From Ziziphus jujuba (lineage: Eukaryota > Streptophyta > Magnoliopsida > Rosales > Rhamnaceae), in assembly GCF_031755915.1 (NCBI RefSeq), contig NC_083389.1:4092001-4156000 (forward strand): 64,000 nucleotides of DNA. The letters run 5' to 3'. The position numbers were made by a program, and so were the translations under genes. Shown one piece after another: positions 9,833 to 24,634 of the stretch. Numbering within the stretch: position 1 is the first letter of the stretch; each line of letters opens with the position of its first letter. A model generated the notes under the pieces. It did no database searches. It saw nothing but the letters and a program-made list of their open reading frames with translations, and had not been told where the DNA came from.

Positions 9833-11900
9833 TGGGACGAAGGAGTTAATATATCCATCTACATCCAAAATAGGCTTTACTCCAAGTCTTTTGAGGAGTA
9901 AAACCCCATTTGAGCTTTGATTTGGATATAAGCCTTCTCTTGATCATCTAAGGGTATTTGGAAGCATTTGTTACATCCTAGTACCACAAGAGAAGAGATG
10001 AAAGCTTGATGAAAGGTCGCAAGTTGGTGTCTTGGTTGGCTATAGTGATGTGACCAAGGGATATATAGTGTATAACTTGGAAACCAAGAAACTTGTGATA
10101 AGTAGAGATGTGAAAGTTGATGAGGAAGCTAAATGGGTTTGTAGTAAGGAGGAGTTGGCAAGTATGGATGAAGACAATCAGCTTAAAGCTCATGATAATG
10201 ATGAGAAATAAGGAAATGATGAAGGTGCTACCTATGATGATGAATATGATGAGAATGAGCTAGAAATCTCCATAGGGGCTGATTTGGAGATTGGTGATGG
10301 TGTGAGAGGCACAAGACCTCTTAATGAGATTTATGAAAGGTGTAATGTGGCATTGAGTGATCCAGTCAATGTCCATGAGGCTATGGCAAGAAAAGAGTGG
10401 AGACAAGCCATGCAAGATGAAATCGATGTGATAAACAAGAATGACACTTGGAGTTTGGTAACCAAACCGAAGGGAAAGAATGCTATTGGGGTGAAGTGGA
10501 TCTTTAGGACCAAGTACAATCTGGATGGGTCCATAAATAAGCACAAGGCAAGGTTTGTTGTCAAAGGATATGCACAACAAGCTGGTGTGGATTATGGAGA
10601 GACTTTTGCACCGGTTTCAAGGATGGAAACCATAAGACTTCTTCTTACAATTTCGGCACAAAAGTCTTGGAAAGTATATCACCTTGATGTGAAGTCAGCC
10701 TTCTTGAATGGAATATTGAAGGAGGAGGTCTATGTTATGCAACCCGAAGGTTTTGTGAAGAAAGGAAGTGAAGAGAAGGTATACAAGCTACATAAGGCAT
10801 TGTATGGCCTTAAACAAGCTCCTAGGGCATGGTATGCCAAGATAGATGGTTTTTTGACAAAGCATGGATTTAGGAGGAGTCCTAATGAGCCTACATTGTA
10901 TATTAGGACTCATGGTTGCATGGTGTTGGTGTCTCTTTATGTTGATGACCTCCTAGTGACCGGTGGTAATAAGAAAGAAGTGAACAATTTCAAAAGTGAG
11001 CTAGAATTGAACTTTGAGATGTCTAGCCTTAGAGAGATGAAATACTTTCTTAGAATTGAAGTTGTCCAATCATCCAAGGGCATCTTCATATCTCAAGAAA
11101 GCTATGTGAAGGAGGTGCTCAAGAAGTTTGACATGGAGGATTGTAATAGCGTTGCCACACCTATGAATGAAGGCACCAAGTTGGTGAAGGATGATGATTC
11201 TCCAAAGGTAAATCCTTCCATCTATAGAAGTTTAATTGGTAGCCTTTTATATGTATGCTCTGCTAGACCAGATATCATGTTTAGTGTGGCTGTTTTGTCA
11301 AGATTTATGCATAGTCCATCACAAAATCATCTTAGTTGTGCAAAAAGAATCCTAAGGTATTTGAAAGGTACAAGTGATTTTGGTATATGGTACAAGGATG
11401 GCATGAATGAAGCTTTGCTTGGTTATAGTGATAGTGATTGGGCTGGTTCTTTGGATGATAGCAAGAGCACATTAGGCTACATTTACACTCTTGGAAATGG
11501 TCCTTTCTCATGGAATTCCAAGAAGCAACAAACCGTTGCACAAAGCACCGCGGAAGCCGAGTATATTGCTTGCTCAAGTTGTGCTAATCAAGGTATTTGG
11601 CTTAGGAAATTATTGGAGGACTTGAGCTTGAAGCAAGAGGAAGCCATGGTAATATTGTGTGACAATACTTCAGCACTAGCAATTGCACAAAATCCAGTCC
11701 AACATGGGAGGACCAAGGACATACCGGTCAAGTATCATTCCTTAAGGGAATTTGAAGCAAATGGTGAAGTGAAGTTGGAGTATGTGACTTCCAAGGAGAA
11801 CTTGGCGGATATCTTCACCAAGCCATTGGGAAAGAAGAGATTTGAGATATTGAGAGGACTTCTCAATGTCTCATACAAATTTGCCAAGGAGGAGTGTTGA
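9833..11900 (+). pseudogene. B1 integrase C-terminus and reverse transcriptase-RNase H
   Basis: From 10212 to the TGA at 11898-11900 the frame is unbroken; its first ATG at 10284 gives 538 codons. Visible motifs: the copia RT start [46 protein letters not shown], the catalytic YVDD at 10938-10949, RNase H YSDSDWAG and STAEAEYIACSS, and the C-terminal TSKENLADIFTKPL. Upstream (9833-10211) the integrase C-terminus is broken by TAA at 10209. Without gag, protease and a complete integrase it cannot work as an autonomous unit, yet the RT/RNase H part is better preserved than in B2. Confidence 0.9.
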
Positions 11901-12251
11901 AGTGTGGCAATTTTGCCACTTCATGATGCATGTCACAGGCTAGCATGCACACCTTGGTATCAAATCCTTTCCTTTTATGAGTTTATATTTTTTTGTATGT
12001 TTTTAATTGATGTAAGATATATTTTGATAATGTTTTGTGCCTAAGTTATGTATGCAAAAGTATAGGCAATTATGCACAAAAGAGTAGGAATGTTATGCTT
12101 GAAATGCCTATGCTGCTGGATTCATAATTTCCAGCAACATGGTTCCACTCTTTATCTTATATCTCAGGTTGCAAATGGATTTTTGGGCTGAAATTTTGAG
12201 GAATGTCTACAGAAATATATATAAGACTATGGATTTTTGGGCTGGAATTTG
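11895..12251 (+). repeat. B1 3' LTR, truncated, with a short repeat at the break
   Basis: Begins TGTTGAAGTG at 11895, immediately after the purine tract ccaaggaggag, and follows the 5' LTR for about 340 bases. At about 12232 it restarts a short stretch already present at 12179 (gatttttgggctgraattt, 19 bases, one difference) and then passes into plastid-type spacer. Confidence 0.82.
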
Positions 12252-12782
12252 ATTTACCTAGTGAGTATAGAATATACTAGTAAGTGTAGGTAAAAAAAAG
12301 GTCTATTGATATTGGATTTGATAAATATCAATGCAATGAATTATTTTTTAGAATGGCCAAACCTAATTTCTTTCCATTATTTTCCATTATAGCAAAATTC
12401 ATTTGAATGATACATATACCTACCAATTTATCATAGCTTTGAAATATTTTATAGAAGCAATCATTGATAAAGAAATTCGACTTGTCCTCTGAACGAAAAA
12501 AAAAATTAGAGAAAAAAAATCAATAACTTATCATTTTTTTTATTTGAATTCCCTATCTTAGTGTGAGGTAGAAATATGCCCGCCTGATCTTAATAATGAG
12601 TAAATCATCGAATGAAAGCGTAAGAATGGGTTTAATTCCCCTTTCTAGTAGACCAATTACTCACTGGAAAGTGCTATCCTTTATATTAAGTCATACCATT
12701 CCCATTCTATTATATTGTATATTGACAATTTCAAAAAACTATTCATACTATGGGCATAGTATAGTGGCGGTCGGGCAAGTAT
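12252..12782. other. AT-rich plastid spacer upstream of trnE
   Basis: No gene or tRNA recognised. The position before trnE suggests trnT-trnE/psbD spacer remnants, but I cannot match it confidently. The open frame at 12596-12829 runs into trnE and looks like chance. Confidence 0.4.
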
Positions 12783-12855
12783 GCCCCCATCATCTAGTGG
12801 TTCAGGACATCTTTCTTGCAAGGAGGTAGTGGGAATTATACTTCTCCTGGGGGTA
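12783..12855 (+). tRNA. trnE: trnE-UUC pseudogene (anticodon now TGC)
   Basis: 73 bases in the order of plastid tRNA-Glu: GCCCCCATC...TCTAGTGGTTCAGGACAT and the 3' arm ...CTGGGGGTA. In the anticodon loop the usual TTTC is TTGC, so the anticodon reads TGC (an Ala anticodon) instead of TTC. The T-arm GGTTCGA-type sequence is also mutated. Plastid tRNA-Glu also serves haem/chlorophyll synthesis; this nuclear copy should do neither. Confidence 0.88.
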
Positions 12856-12911
12856 AGTACTATGAAAGGAAGTTGATCGTGGACTATCAATAAGCATGAA
12901 ATTGCTTCTTC

Positions 12912-12995
12912 CTGTCCTGGGTCGAGCAGTTAAAGGGGACGAACTGTAAATTCGTTGGCAATATGTCTACGCTAATTCAAATCCAGCTATGCCCA
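12912..12995 (+). tRNA. trnY: trnY-GUA pseudogene
   Basis: 84 bases matching plastid tRNA-Tyr with its long variable arm. The anticodon arm GGACGAACTGTAAATTCG keeps GTA, and the T-arm is changed (gctaattcaaatccagc). The first bases do not pair with the 3' end gccca. 56 bases downstream of trnE, as in plastids. Confidence 0.88.
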
Positions 12996-13444
12996 ATAAT
13001 TCGCCAATCTACCATGATATAACCCATTTGTTGTTTTCATCAAATGCTCGATCCCAATAGCAAAATAGTAAAAGTTTTTTATATATCTCTGCCACTATTT
13101 AGTTACTCTATTTAATTTATTTTTTTTCCAACAAATTTTGAATTTTCTAATGATCTAGATTCATATCAGGATCGGTAAGTGTGAAGGTTAAGGACAATAG
13201 TAAAATAAAGAAAACAAACTTTTCCATTGAAAGATTGATTATCCAATTGATTTGGAAATAACAAAAAGATTATTAGTAATCCACGCCGCTTTCCCTAAAG
13301 CCCATATCCGTATGGATAGAAATATATCACTCACTTCTCTGTTCCAACATGACAATTCTAATTGAAAATCTAAATCGAAAGTGTTTGAATGAAATCATTA
13401 ATAACAGATATATTGTACACTTTATTTTATTACGTTATTTCCTT
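12996..13444. other. trnY-trnD spacer, nothing else seen
   Basis: AT-rich plastid intergenic sequence with homopolymer runs; no ORF or RNA recognised. Confidence 0.6.
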
Positions 13445-13518
13445 GGGATTGTAGTTCAATTGGTTAGAGCACCACCCTGTCAAGGCGAAAGCTGCGGGTT
13501 CGATCCCTATTAGTCCTG
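13445..13518 (+). tRNA. trnD: trnD-GUC pseudogene
   Basis: 74 bases: GGGATTGTAGTTCAATTGGT...CCCTGTCAAGG with the GTC anticodon kept. The T-stem CGGGTTCGATCCCTA is mismatched and the 3' acceptor strand is AGTCCTG instead of AGTCCCG. Follows trnY after about 450 bases, the normal plastid arrangement. Confidence 0.88.
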
Positions 13519-14036
13519 ATGGATCTAAATCCAATTAAATAACAAAAATACATCAATTCGTCTCTCCATTTTTGTGTGAAAGGGAGTATAAATAATCAAA
13601 TTTCATTCCCAACCAGATTCCTCATTTTTTTCATTTCGATTGTTTGTTTAGGTTTGGTTAAAATCAATGGTAAGGTAAGTGTAAAGGCGGTTAGATGATA
13701 CTTCATCAGATGATTGTACAAGGAAGGTGGTAAGTTATAGAAAAAAAGAATGGAAAAGAATGATAAATCAAAATTTAAATTAATATAAGGAATTTCTAAT
13801 TGGATCAAGAATCAACCTTTGAAGTCGGTATGGATAAAAGATCTTCCTATGTTATACTATTCAATTTTTTATGATGAATCGATTTGATAGCCCAGATATT
13901 CTTATTTATGATATTGATCTGACTCGATTACATCGAGACATAATTCATCCCATTGAATTTACAAACGAAAGATTATCATCTCTATGGGATTAAATCCTGA
14001 GTTATTGCTAATTAAAGAAAATGAAACGATGAAATT
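13519..14036. other. trnD-psbM spacer, nothing else seen
   Basis: AT-rich plastid intergenic sequence; the minus-strand frame at 13596-13808 is low-complexity and without family resemblance. Confidence 0.6.
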
Positions 14037-14140
14037 ATGGAAGTCAATATTTTTGCATTTATTGCTACTGCATTGTTCATCTTGTTCCTACTTCTTTTTT
14101 ACTTATAATATATGTAAAAACAGTAAGTCAGAGCAATTAA
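14037..14140 (+). pseudogene. psbM: psbM (NUPT)
   Basis: Photosystem II M subunit, a single membrane helix of about 34 residues. The frame starts MEVNIFAFIATALFIL and is then shifted by a one-base loss, reaching TAA after 23 codons. The remaining C-terminal codons (tatgtaaaaacagtaagtca) are still recognisable out of frame, ending at TAA 14138-14140. Confidence 0.9.
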
Positions 14141-15367
14141 TTTGAATTAAACTTGACTTTTTAGTTCTTATCAATGATTGAAGAAAATAAATAAAACGAA
14201 AAAGATTCCAATTTCGTGTATTAAATGAATGAAATGAACAAAATAGGATAAGTAGCATTCTATGAGAGATGATAGTATGGTAGAAAGAAGGATTCATATT
14301 TTTCTTTCTACCATACAATCTAGTATTGTCATTGTACTGAATAAAGTTTATTGCCTGAAGATATAGGTTAATTTAATATATATCAATCTGTATTATTATC
14401 TTCATATATATATATAGATATCAATTCCAAATATAAATTACATAGTGTCATGTCCCAATTATATTTCTTCATCTAGTTCTATTTAATTTGTGTTTATTCC
14501 AATTAATAATCGAAAGTAATCGAAAGACAACTCTTATTCGTACGATTCTAATTCCTGTATTTTGGATTATTTTTAATATGAATCCCAATATCCATTGAAA
14601 GAAAGAAAAAAAACCAATGAAGGAAAAAAGGGTATGGATAAAATAAAAGCAAGTAATATGTTTGTTAGCATTTCGACAAAGAAGTAATTGAATGAGCAGT
14701 TGATAGAGGTTTCGAGGGTTTCCGTGGGAACTTCTTCGAATTTCAAAAAGGAGTAGTAATCCTCATCGATTCTTAACCTTTGAATCATGATATGAAATGA
14801 GTTCAATAAAGCAAGCATAGCATAAATAAAATCTATAAAATAATAAACCACATAATAAAACAAGCGGTAAGTGTGCAATATGTCACTCGCCCAAGGCAAT
14901 ATTTTATTATATGGAGTTGTAGTATCTCATTGGACAACCACTATGTTGTTTCCCATAAAAAAATGTGTATCCATGTAATAACAAATTTCTTTTCTCTTTT
15001 AACAGTAAAAAAAAAAATTGGAAAAAAAAAGGTTTGTTCTTTCCGATTGCCCATATATAACTTTGGTAAGAGTCGAGTCATCGAAATAGAAAAGTTATGA
15101 AGAATACGGTTGGAATCAATTTCCTACCATTTGTATTCCTTTTGAAAGAACATGGGAATAATTGCAATATTTCTTTGATTGAAAGAGTTCATATATTATT
15201 CACGCCACTAGTATAAAATACCGTTTTGAAATGAAGATGTTTTTTGTTTCCATTTCAAAATGGAATTTTAATTTAAACAGTGAAATTAAAATTAAAAAAA
15301 GGCTTTGCAGGAAGATCTATAAAAACAATTGATACAGTTTGGTTCCTCGATTAAATTAGTAGTACTT
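14141..15367. other. psbM-petN spacer
   Basis: About 1.2 kb of AT-rich plastid spacer with TATA runs near 14405 and polyA near 15010. The frames at 14103-14318, 14573-14899 and 14873-15100 have no recognisable product. Confidence 0.55.
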
Positions 15368-15457
15368 CTAGAGTCCACTTCTGCCCTATACTACAAGTGA
15401 AAGGGAAAATGTAAAGACTACCATTGCAGCAGTCCAAATGAGACTTACCATATCGAT
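15368..15457 (-). pseudogene. petN: petN (NUPT)
   Basis: Cytochrome b6f subunit N, 29 residues, one membrane helix. Exactly 30 codons in length, but the start ATG is ATC and a Trp codon TGG is TAG (...FTFSLSLVV stop GRSGL). Divergent from psbM, as in plastids. Confidence 0.92.
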
Positions 15458-16544
15458 GTGAATTATGTCCTCTATTTCTATGAATATGAACTAACTATTC
15501 AATTATTGTTCACTAATAATAAAAAAATCACTGGCGCAAAGTCAACAGGGGGTTTTAACCCAACACTATTGATAAAACAATCCAATAAATCCAATTATAA
15601 CACGTTCATATAATTATAAGATTTATGGTATAATCAGAAAATATTAAGCACTAGAAAAATACGTTGGACAGCCTTTTGATTGAAGTAGCAAAGGGCTGTT
15701 ATTAACGTCTAGTAATAATAAAACCTATTCTTTCTTTTGGTTCCCTTCATTTTATTTTTTATTAAATCAAAAGTGTGAAAATATAGAATCACGATAGATC
15801 ACTATCTACCGCATACCCTTATGTCTTTGTTTCCTATCTTGCCCATTTGATTTACATCTTCGATTGGCTATATGAAACAATCAAAGACATCCTATTACAT
15901 GTTCTTGATTAGAGATTAAAGTAAAAATATTAAAGATTAAAGTAAGAATTTCTTTTTGTATTTTATTTATAATTACTAGTTATAAATTTATATTATAAAT
16001 AGAAATTAGATGTTCAATATAAGTAAAATATGGAAAAATATTTCTATATTCTTCATATATTATAATAAATACATAAATAAATACATAATATATTCAAATA
16101 AATATATATATATTAAATACATATATAAATAAGTTAAAGCCAATTATCCATTCAATCTAATTAATATTGAATGAATCCCGGAGTACTCAAAGACTTTCAT
16201 GAGTATGTATACAAAGTATCTTCAGCCTTTTCCGCAACTAATAATTTCAATAGATTCCCCCGTTCGGCTATCCAATCTAATTCAAGATCCAGTCAATAGA
16301 CACTGCATTAGTAGTGGAAGGGCTATCATATCAATATTTACTAGTTCTTTTTCAATACTATAATATTTCCTTAAATCTTAGACGCAAGTATTTGCAGCAT
16401 TTTAAAGAATGAAAAAAACCTTCGGATGCTTAGAATCAAGCAAATACCAAAAGTCTTTTTCCTCCGCTTGCTTATGTTGGAAAAACAAATAGGTAAGTTT
16501 TATCAGCAAACCAAAATAAGGTATTTTGATTCTTTTGTTGATCA
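15458..16544. other. petN-trnC spacer
   Basis: AT-rich plastid spacer with dense TATA/ATAAAT tracts at 15950-16130. No gene seen. Confidence 0.55.
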
Positions 16545-16614
16545 GGCGACACCGGGATTTGAATTGGGGAAAAAGGATTTGCAGTCCCCCACCTTACCAC
16601 TCAGCCATACCACC
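16545..16614 (-). tRNA. trnC: trnC-GCA pseudogene
   Basis: On the minus strand the order ...GGTAAGGTGGGGGACTGCAAATCC keeps the GCA anticodon, and the 3' arm TTCAAATCCCGGTGTCGCC is intact. The 5' acceptor strand reads GGTGGTA and no longer pairs with it. Lies between petN and rpoB as in plastids. Confidence 0.9.
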
Positions 16615-17468
16615 AAAATGATACAAAATATATGAAAACATTCCGTTCCCTTTTCGAGTGAAAAACCAAATGTGGATGTGGATTTTCAGTGACAAAAGCA
16701 AAAATTCAAGACAATTATGAACCGTTAACTATTGACTGTCAATTCATGAATAGTTTTTGAATTTGAATCCGAAATTTTATTTCCCTAATGATCTAAGAAA
16801 ATCCAAATTGAGACATAACTAATCTTTTTCTTTTCAATAAAAAAAAAAATGCTTCTCAGTTTCAATTATAACGACAATTAGGGGTATATGTAAACCCTAT
16901 AACATAAATTTTTTAAATAGATAAATCGAGTATCTTATCTGTATATGATGCCTATAGGTAATTTTAGGAAATTTTAAGGAAATTATCATTCTTCAATTCA
17001 ATTTTTACAATTTACCAGCGAATAGATCGAATATTGAAAGTCGAAAATTTGATAAAGCATGATAGGTTCTTTCTGTCCCCAACAAAACAATATAATAAAA
17101 AAAAGAGGGAGAGTGCAGATAGATAGTTCTGTTTATATCCACACGTGTTTAATAAATATCATCTTTTTTACACATTTCAATCCTATTATACAAATTCGAT
17201 TAAAAAAATAGGTAAAACTCCATAAGAAAAAGTGGAATTTATCATTTTCATTTATATCTGTTGCAAATTACAATTTGAGTATAAAATTCTCGTTATCCCT
17301 CCTTCATACGTATTTCATATATTCCATATATTATATGGAGTTAGGTCAAATTTCATGTGGTTTAGTAAACAGAATATCAATTCCATCATTGCTACATTTA
17401 TCCATATGATTTGATGAAGAATGAGCAAATAATGGGATTTTTTTTTTCTATAAATGAGAAATAAAAAA
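16615..17468. other. trnC-rpoB spacer
   Basis: AT-rich plastid spacer upstream of rpoB. No gene or clear promoter recognised. Confidence 0.55.
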
Positions 17469-20693
<3,225 letters not shown>

Positions 20694-20709
20694 TTAGAAT
20701 TTTTCTTCT

Positions 20710-21019
20710 ATGATCGATCGGTATAAACATCAACAACTTCGAATCGGATCAGTTTCTCCTCAACAAATAAGTGCTTAGGCCAAAAAAATCCTACCTAATG
20801 GAAAGATAATTGGAAAGGTGACAAAATCCTACACTTTTCAATACAAAACTAATAAACCGAAAAAAGATGGATAATTTTGTGAAAGAATTTTTGGGCATAT
20901 AAAAAGTGGGATTTATGCTTGTGGAAATTATCAAGTAATAGGAGATGAAAAAGTAGAACCAAACTTCTGTGAACAATGCAGAGTTGGATTTGTTGATTCT
21001 CAGATATGAAGATATCAAA
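20710..21019 (+). pseudogene. rpoC1: rpoC1, first ~100 codons only (NUPT)
   Basis: Beta' subunit N-terminus of the plastid RNA polymerase. Starts MIDRYKHQQLRIGSVSPQQI with a stop at the next Trp. The zinc-binding stretch is readable at about 20915-20990 with three of four cysteines (first Cys replaced: YACGNY ... FCEQCRVGF). Right after VDSQI-RYQ the sequence switches to the rpoC2 interior, so the rest of exon 1, the intron and exon 2 are deleted. Confidence 0.92.
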
Positions 21020-23465
21020 TATTTTCTAGCCTTTTAGGAAATCAAATAAATAATGACCAAGTAAAACACAAATTTGTTAGTTTGGGTCTTTCTGGTAAAA
21101 AAGAAAGTAACATTTTTTATTATTAAAAAATTAATCGAATCCTATATAAAGGTCATTGTAATTTCATATTTTCTTCTATTCTACACGAGAATTCTGATTT
21201 AGTTTTATTGGCAAAGGGATGATGAAATAGATTCATTATTCCATCCCAGTGGATTAAAAAAAGAGAGAAAGAACAAATGCCTCATCCTACTATTTCGATT
21301 GAAATACCGATAAATGGTATTTTCCATACAAATATTATTTTTGCTTATTTTGATGATCCTCAATACAGAAGAAAAAGTTTAGGAATTACTGAATATGGGA
21401 TGATAGGGTTATATTCAATCCTAAAAAAAGTAGGATTTTCTTGAGTAGCAAGGAGTCAAAGAATTTAAGCCAAAATACTAAATAAGAGTAGATCGATTTT
21501 TTTTCATTCCTGAGGAAGTGTATATTTTACCCGAATATTCTTCCATAATGGTATGGAACAATAGTATCATTGGAGTAGATGCATGAATCACTTTAAATAT
21601 AAGAAGTCGAGTAGGTGGATTGGTACGAGTGGAGAAGGGAAAAAAAAAAGATTGAACTTAAAATCTTGTCTGGAGATATCCATTTTCTTGTAAAGATGGA
21701 TAAGATATTTTGATACAGCGACATCTTGATACTGCCAGGAATAGTTAAAAAAAATGTAAGGAACAAAAAAATTTGAAAAATTGGATCTATGTCCAATGGA
21801 TCACACCTACCAAGAAAAAATATTTTGTTCTAGTTCAACTCATAATCATATATGAAATAGCAGACGGTATAAATTTAGAAACACTCTTTCCTCAGGACCT
21901 ATTGCAGGAAAGTGATAATCTAGAACTTAGAGGTGCAAATTATATTCTTTATGGAAACAGTAAACCAATTAGGGGAATTTTTGGCACAAGCATTCAATTA
22001 GTTCGGACTTGTTTAGTGTTGAATTAGGACCAAGACAAAAAAACTTCTTCTATCAAAGAGGCCCACGCTTCCTTTGTTGAAGTAAGGACAAATGGTCTGA
22101 TTCGAGGTTTCCTAAGAATCGACTTAGTGAAATCCCATGTTTCATATATCAGAAAAAGGAATGATCCGTTAGGTTCAGGATTGATCTTTGATAACAGGTC
22201 AAACTATACCATTCCATTTTATTCTATTTATTCCAAGGAAACGATTCAACAATCACTTAACCAAAATCAAGGAACTATTTGTACGTTGTTGAATAGAAGT
22301 AAAGAATCCCAATCTTTGATAATTTTGTCATCGTTTAATTGTTTTCAAATGGGTCCATTCAATGATGTAAAATATTACAATGTAATAAAAGAATCAATTA
22401 AAAGAGATCCTCCAATTAGGAATTCATTAGGCCCTTTAGGAACAGCCTCTCAAATTGATAATTACCTCTTAAAAACTCATAATCAGATCTCGATAACTAA
22501 ATAGTTAGAACTTGACAATTTAAAACATACTTTTCAAGCACTTAAATATTGTTTAATGGATGAAAACGGGGAGAATTTATAATTTCGTTCCATGCAATAA
22601 CATCCTTTTGAATCCATTCAACTTAAATTGGCATTTTCTCCATCATAATTATGATCATAATTACTGTGTACAAACAGCTACAATAATTATCCTGGGGCAG
22701 TTTATTTGTGAAAATGTATGTATAGCTAAAAAAGGGCCATACCTAAAATCAGGCCAAGTTATAATTGTTCAGATTGACTCTGTAGTAATAAGATCAGCAA
22801 AGCCTTATTTGGCCACTCTAGGAGCAACTGTTCATGGCCATTATGGAGAAATACTTTCCAAAGGAGATACATTAGTTACATTTATATATGAAAAATCGAG
22901 ATATGGTGATATAGCATAGGGTCTTCCAAAAGTGGAACAAGTGTTAGAAGTTCGTTCGATTGATTCAATATGGATGAACCTAGAAAAGAGGGTTGAGAGC
23001 TGGAACGAACATATATCAAGAGTTCTTAGAATTCCTTGGGGATTCTTGATTGGTGCTGAGCTAACTATAGTGAAAACTCATATCTCTTTGGTTAATAAGA
23101 TCCAAAAGGTTTATCAAGGCCGAGGATCCAGATCCATAATAGACATATAGAAATTATTGTCAAATAACATCAAAAGTGCTGGTTTAAAAATATGGAATGT
23201 CGAATGTCTTTTCACCGAAAGAACTAATTGGATTGTTACGAGCGGAACGAACGAAGTGAGTTTTCAAGAAACTGCTAACATTTTAGCAAAGCTGCTCTAC
23301 GTGGTTGTATCGATTGGTTTAATGGTCTGAAAGAGAACGTTGTTCTAGGGGGGATGATACCATTGGGACCGAATTCAAAGAAGAATTTATTTGAGTGGGA
23401 AATGAAAGACATTTTATTGGACCACAAGGAATTATTTGATTTTTACATTTCAAAGAATTTATATG

Positions 23466-24500
23466 TGTTGAAGTGTGGCAATTTTGCCACTTGATGGTGC
23501 ATGTCATCGGCTAGCATGCACACCTTGGTATCAAATCCTTTCCTTTTATGAGTTTATATTTTTTTGTATGTTTTTAATTGATGCAAGGTATATTTTGATA
23601 ATGTTTTGTGCCTAAGTTATGTATGCAAAATTATAGGCAAAATTATGCACAAAAGAGTAGGAATGTTATGCTTGAAATGCCTATGGTGCTGGATTCATAA
23701 TTTCCAGCAACATAGCTCCACTATTTATCTTATATCTCAGGTTGCAAATGGAATTTTGGGCTGACATTTTGAGGTATTTCTACAGCCATATATGGAAGAC
23801 TATGGTTCAAATTTCAGGTCAACATGACATGGGAAAGTCTATTTTCTATTCCAAACCGATTGCTGTATCTGATGGGCCCAGTATGCAGAGTATGGGCCAG
23901 TTTTGGAGCTCTTTGGCCCATGATCCGGTTCCAGAACTTTCCTAGCTCTTGGAACAATATTTATTGATGACCAAGGATGCTTCAAACCAAGTTTTATAAG
24001 TAGATACAAAGGGGAACTAAGTAGGTGAAGCTAGTTTGGTTGTTTACCCAAACTAGTTAAACAATAGGAACTTAGTTCAAACCATGTGCCACTTTTTACT
24101 ATATTTGGAATACACATGTTGCAGCTGGTTTTTACCTCTTTTGTCTATGAAAAGTTAGGTGTTGACCATTTTACTTTTTAAATTTCAAATACTTTACTCA
24201 TTTTGTAAGCTCACATGCTTGGCATGTGTGAACTAGTTGTAATTTCAAGCTTATATTGTAAAATGAATGAAATGGCTACACATCCAAGCCTTATTTTCAA
24301 AAGCCAACGTGTTCCTCTTCTTCTTATCTCTTCTTCAACACCTTAGAACACTTTAGGAACCCTAAAAACCAGAAAACACCATAACCAAAACCTAGAAACA
24401 CAAGTCACACACAACCATTCCCAAGAGCATCACCAAAAGCTTGCTTGTTGCTAACACTTCAAGCTAGCTTGCTCTTGGTCATAACCTTCTCACCCCAACA
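23466..24500 (+). repeat. B2 5' LTR
   Basis: 1035 bp from TGTTGAAGTG to ACCCCAACA. Contains a palindromic block at about 24207-24238 (core cacatgcttggcatgtg) that the B1 LTR lacks. Confidence 0.95.
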
Positions 24501-24503
24501 GAG

Positions 24504-24515
24504 TGGTATCAGAGC
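24504..24515 (+). promoter_or_regulatory. B2 primer binding site
   Basis: TGGTATCAGAGC, tRNA-Met complementary, three bases after the 5' LTR end. Confidence 0.93.
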
Positions 24516-24634
24516 TAGGCACATTTTTGTGAGATTTTTGAGGTTTTTGGGCTGGTTCGTTCCTTGAGAGTGAAGAGATACTTGAAAGCACAAATATATT
24601 TTCATATTCCTTCATACTAGAAAGCAACATTCAC

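Larger units (their letters stand above)
7075..12251 (+). mobile_element. Ty1/copia element B1, decayed, 3' truncated
   Basis: Order: 5' LTR 7075-8078, primer site, gag, protease, start of integrase, an inserted family A LTR scrap with integrase loss, then reverse transcriptase-RNase H and a 3' LTR of only about 355 bases. The order protease-integrase-RT-RNase H defines Ty1/copia. psaB is on the left and the trnE region on the right, so no target duplication is available; the right end was lost together with flanking plastid DNA. Closely related to B2 at 23466-29644, with which most codons are shared. Confidence 0.93.

Noticed and set aside
12596..12829. A 77-codon gene upstream of trnE
   Set aside because: It overlaps trnE and lies in spacer; no recognisable protein.
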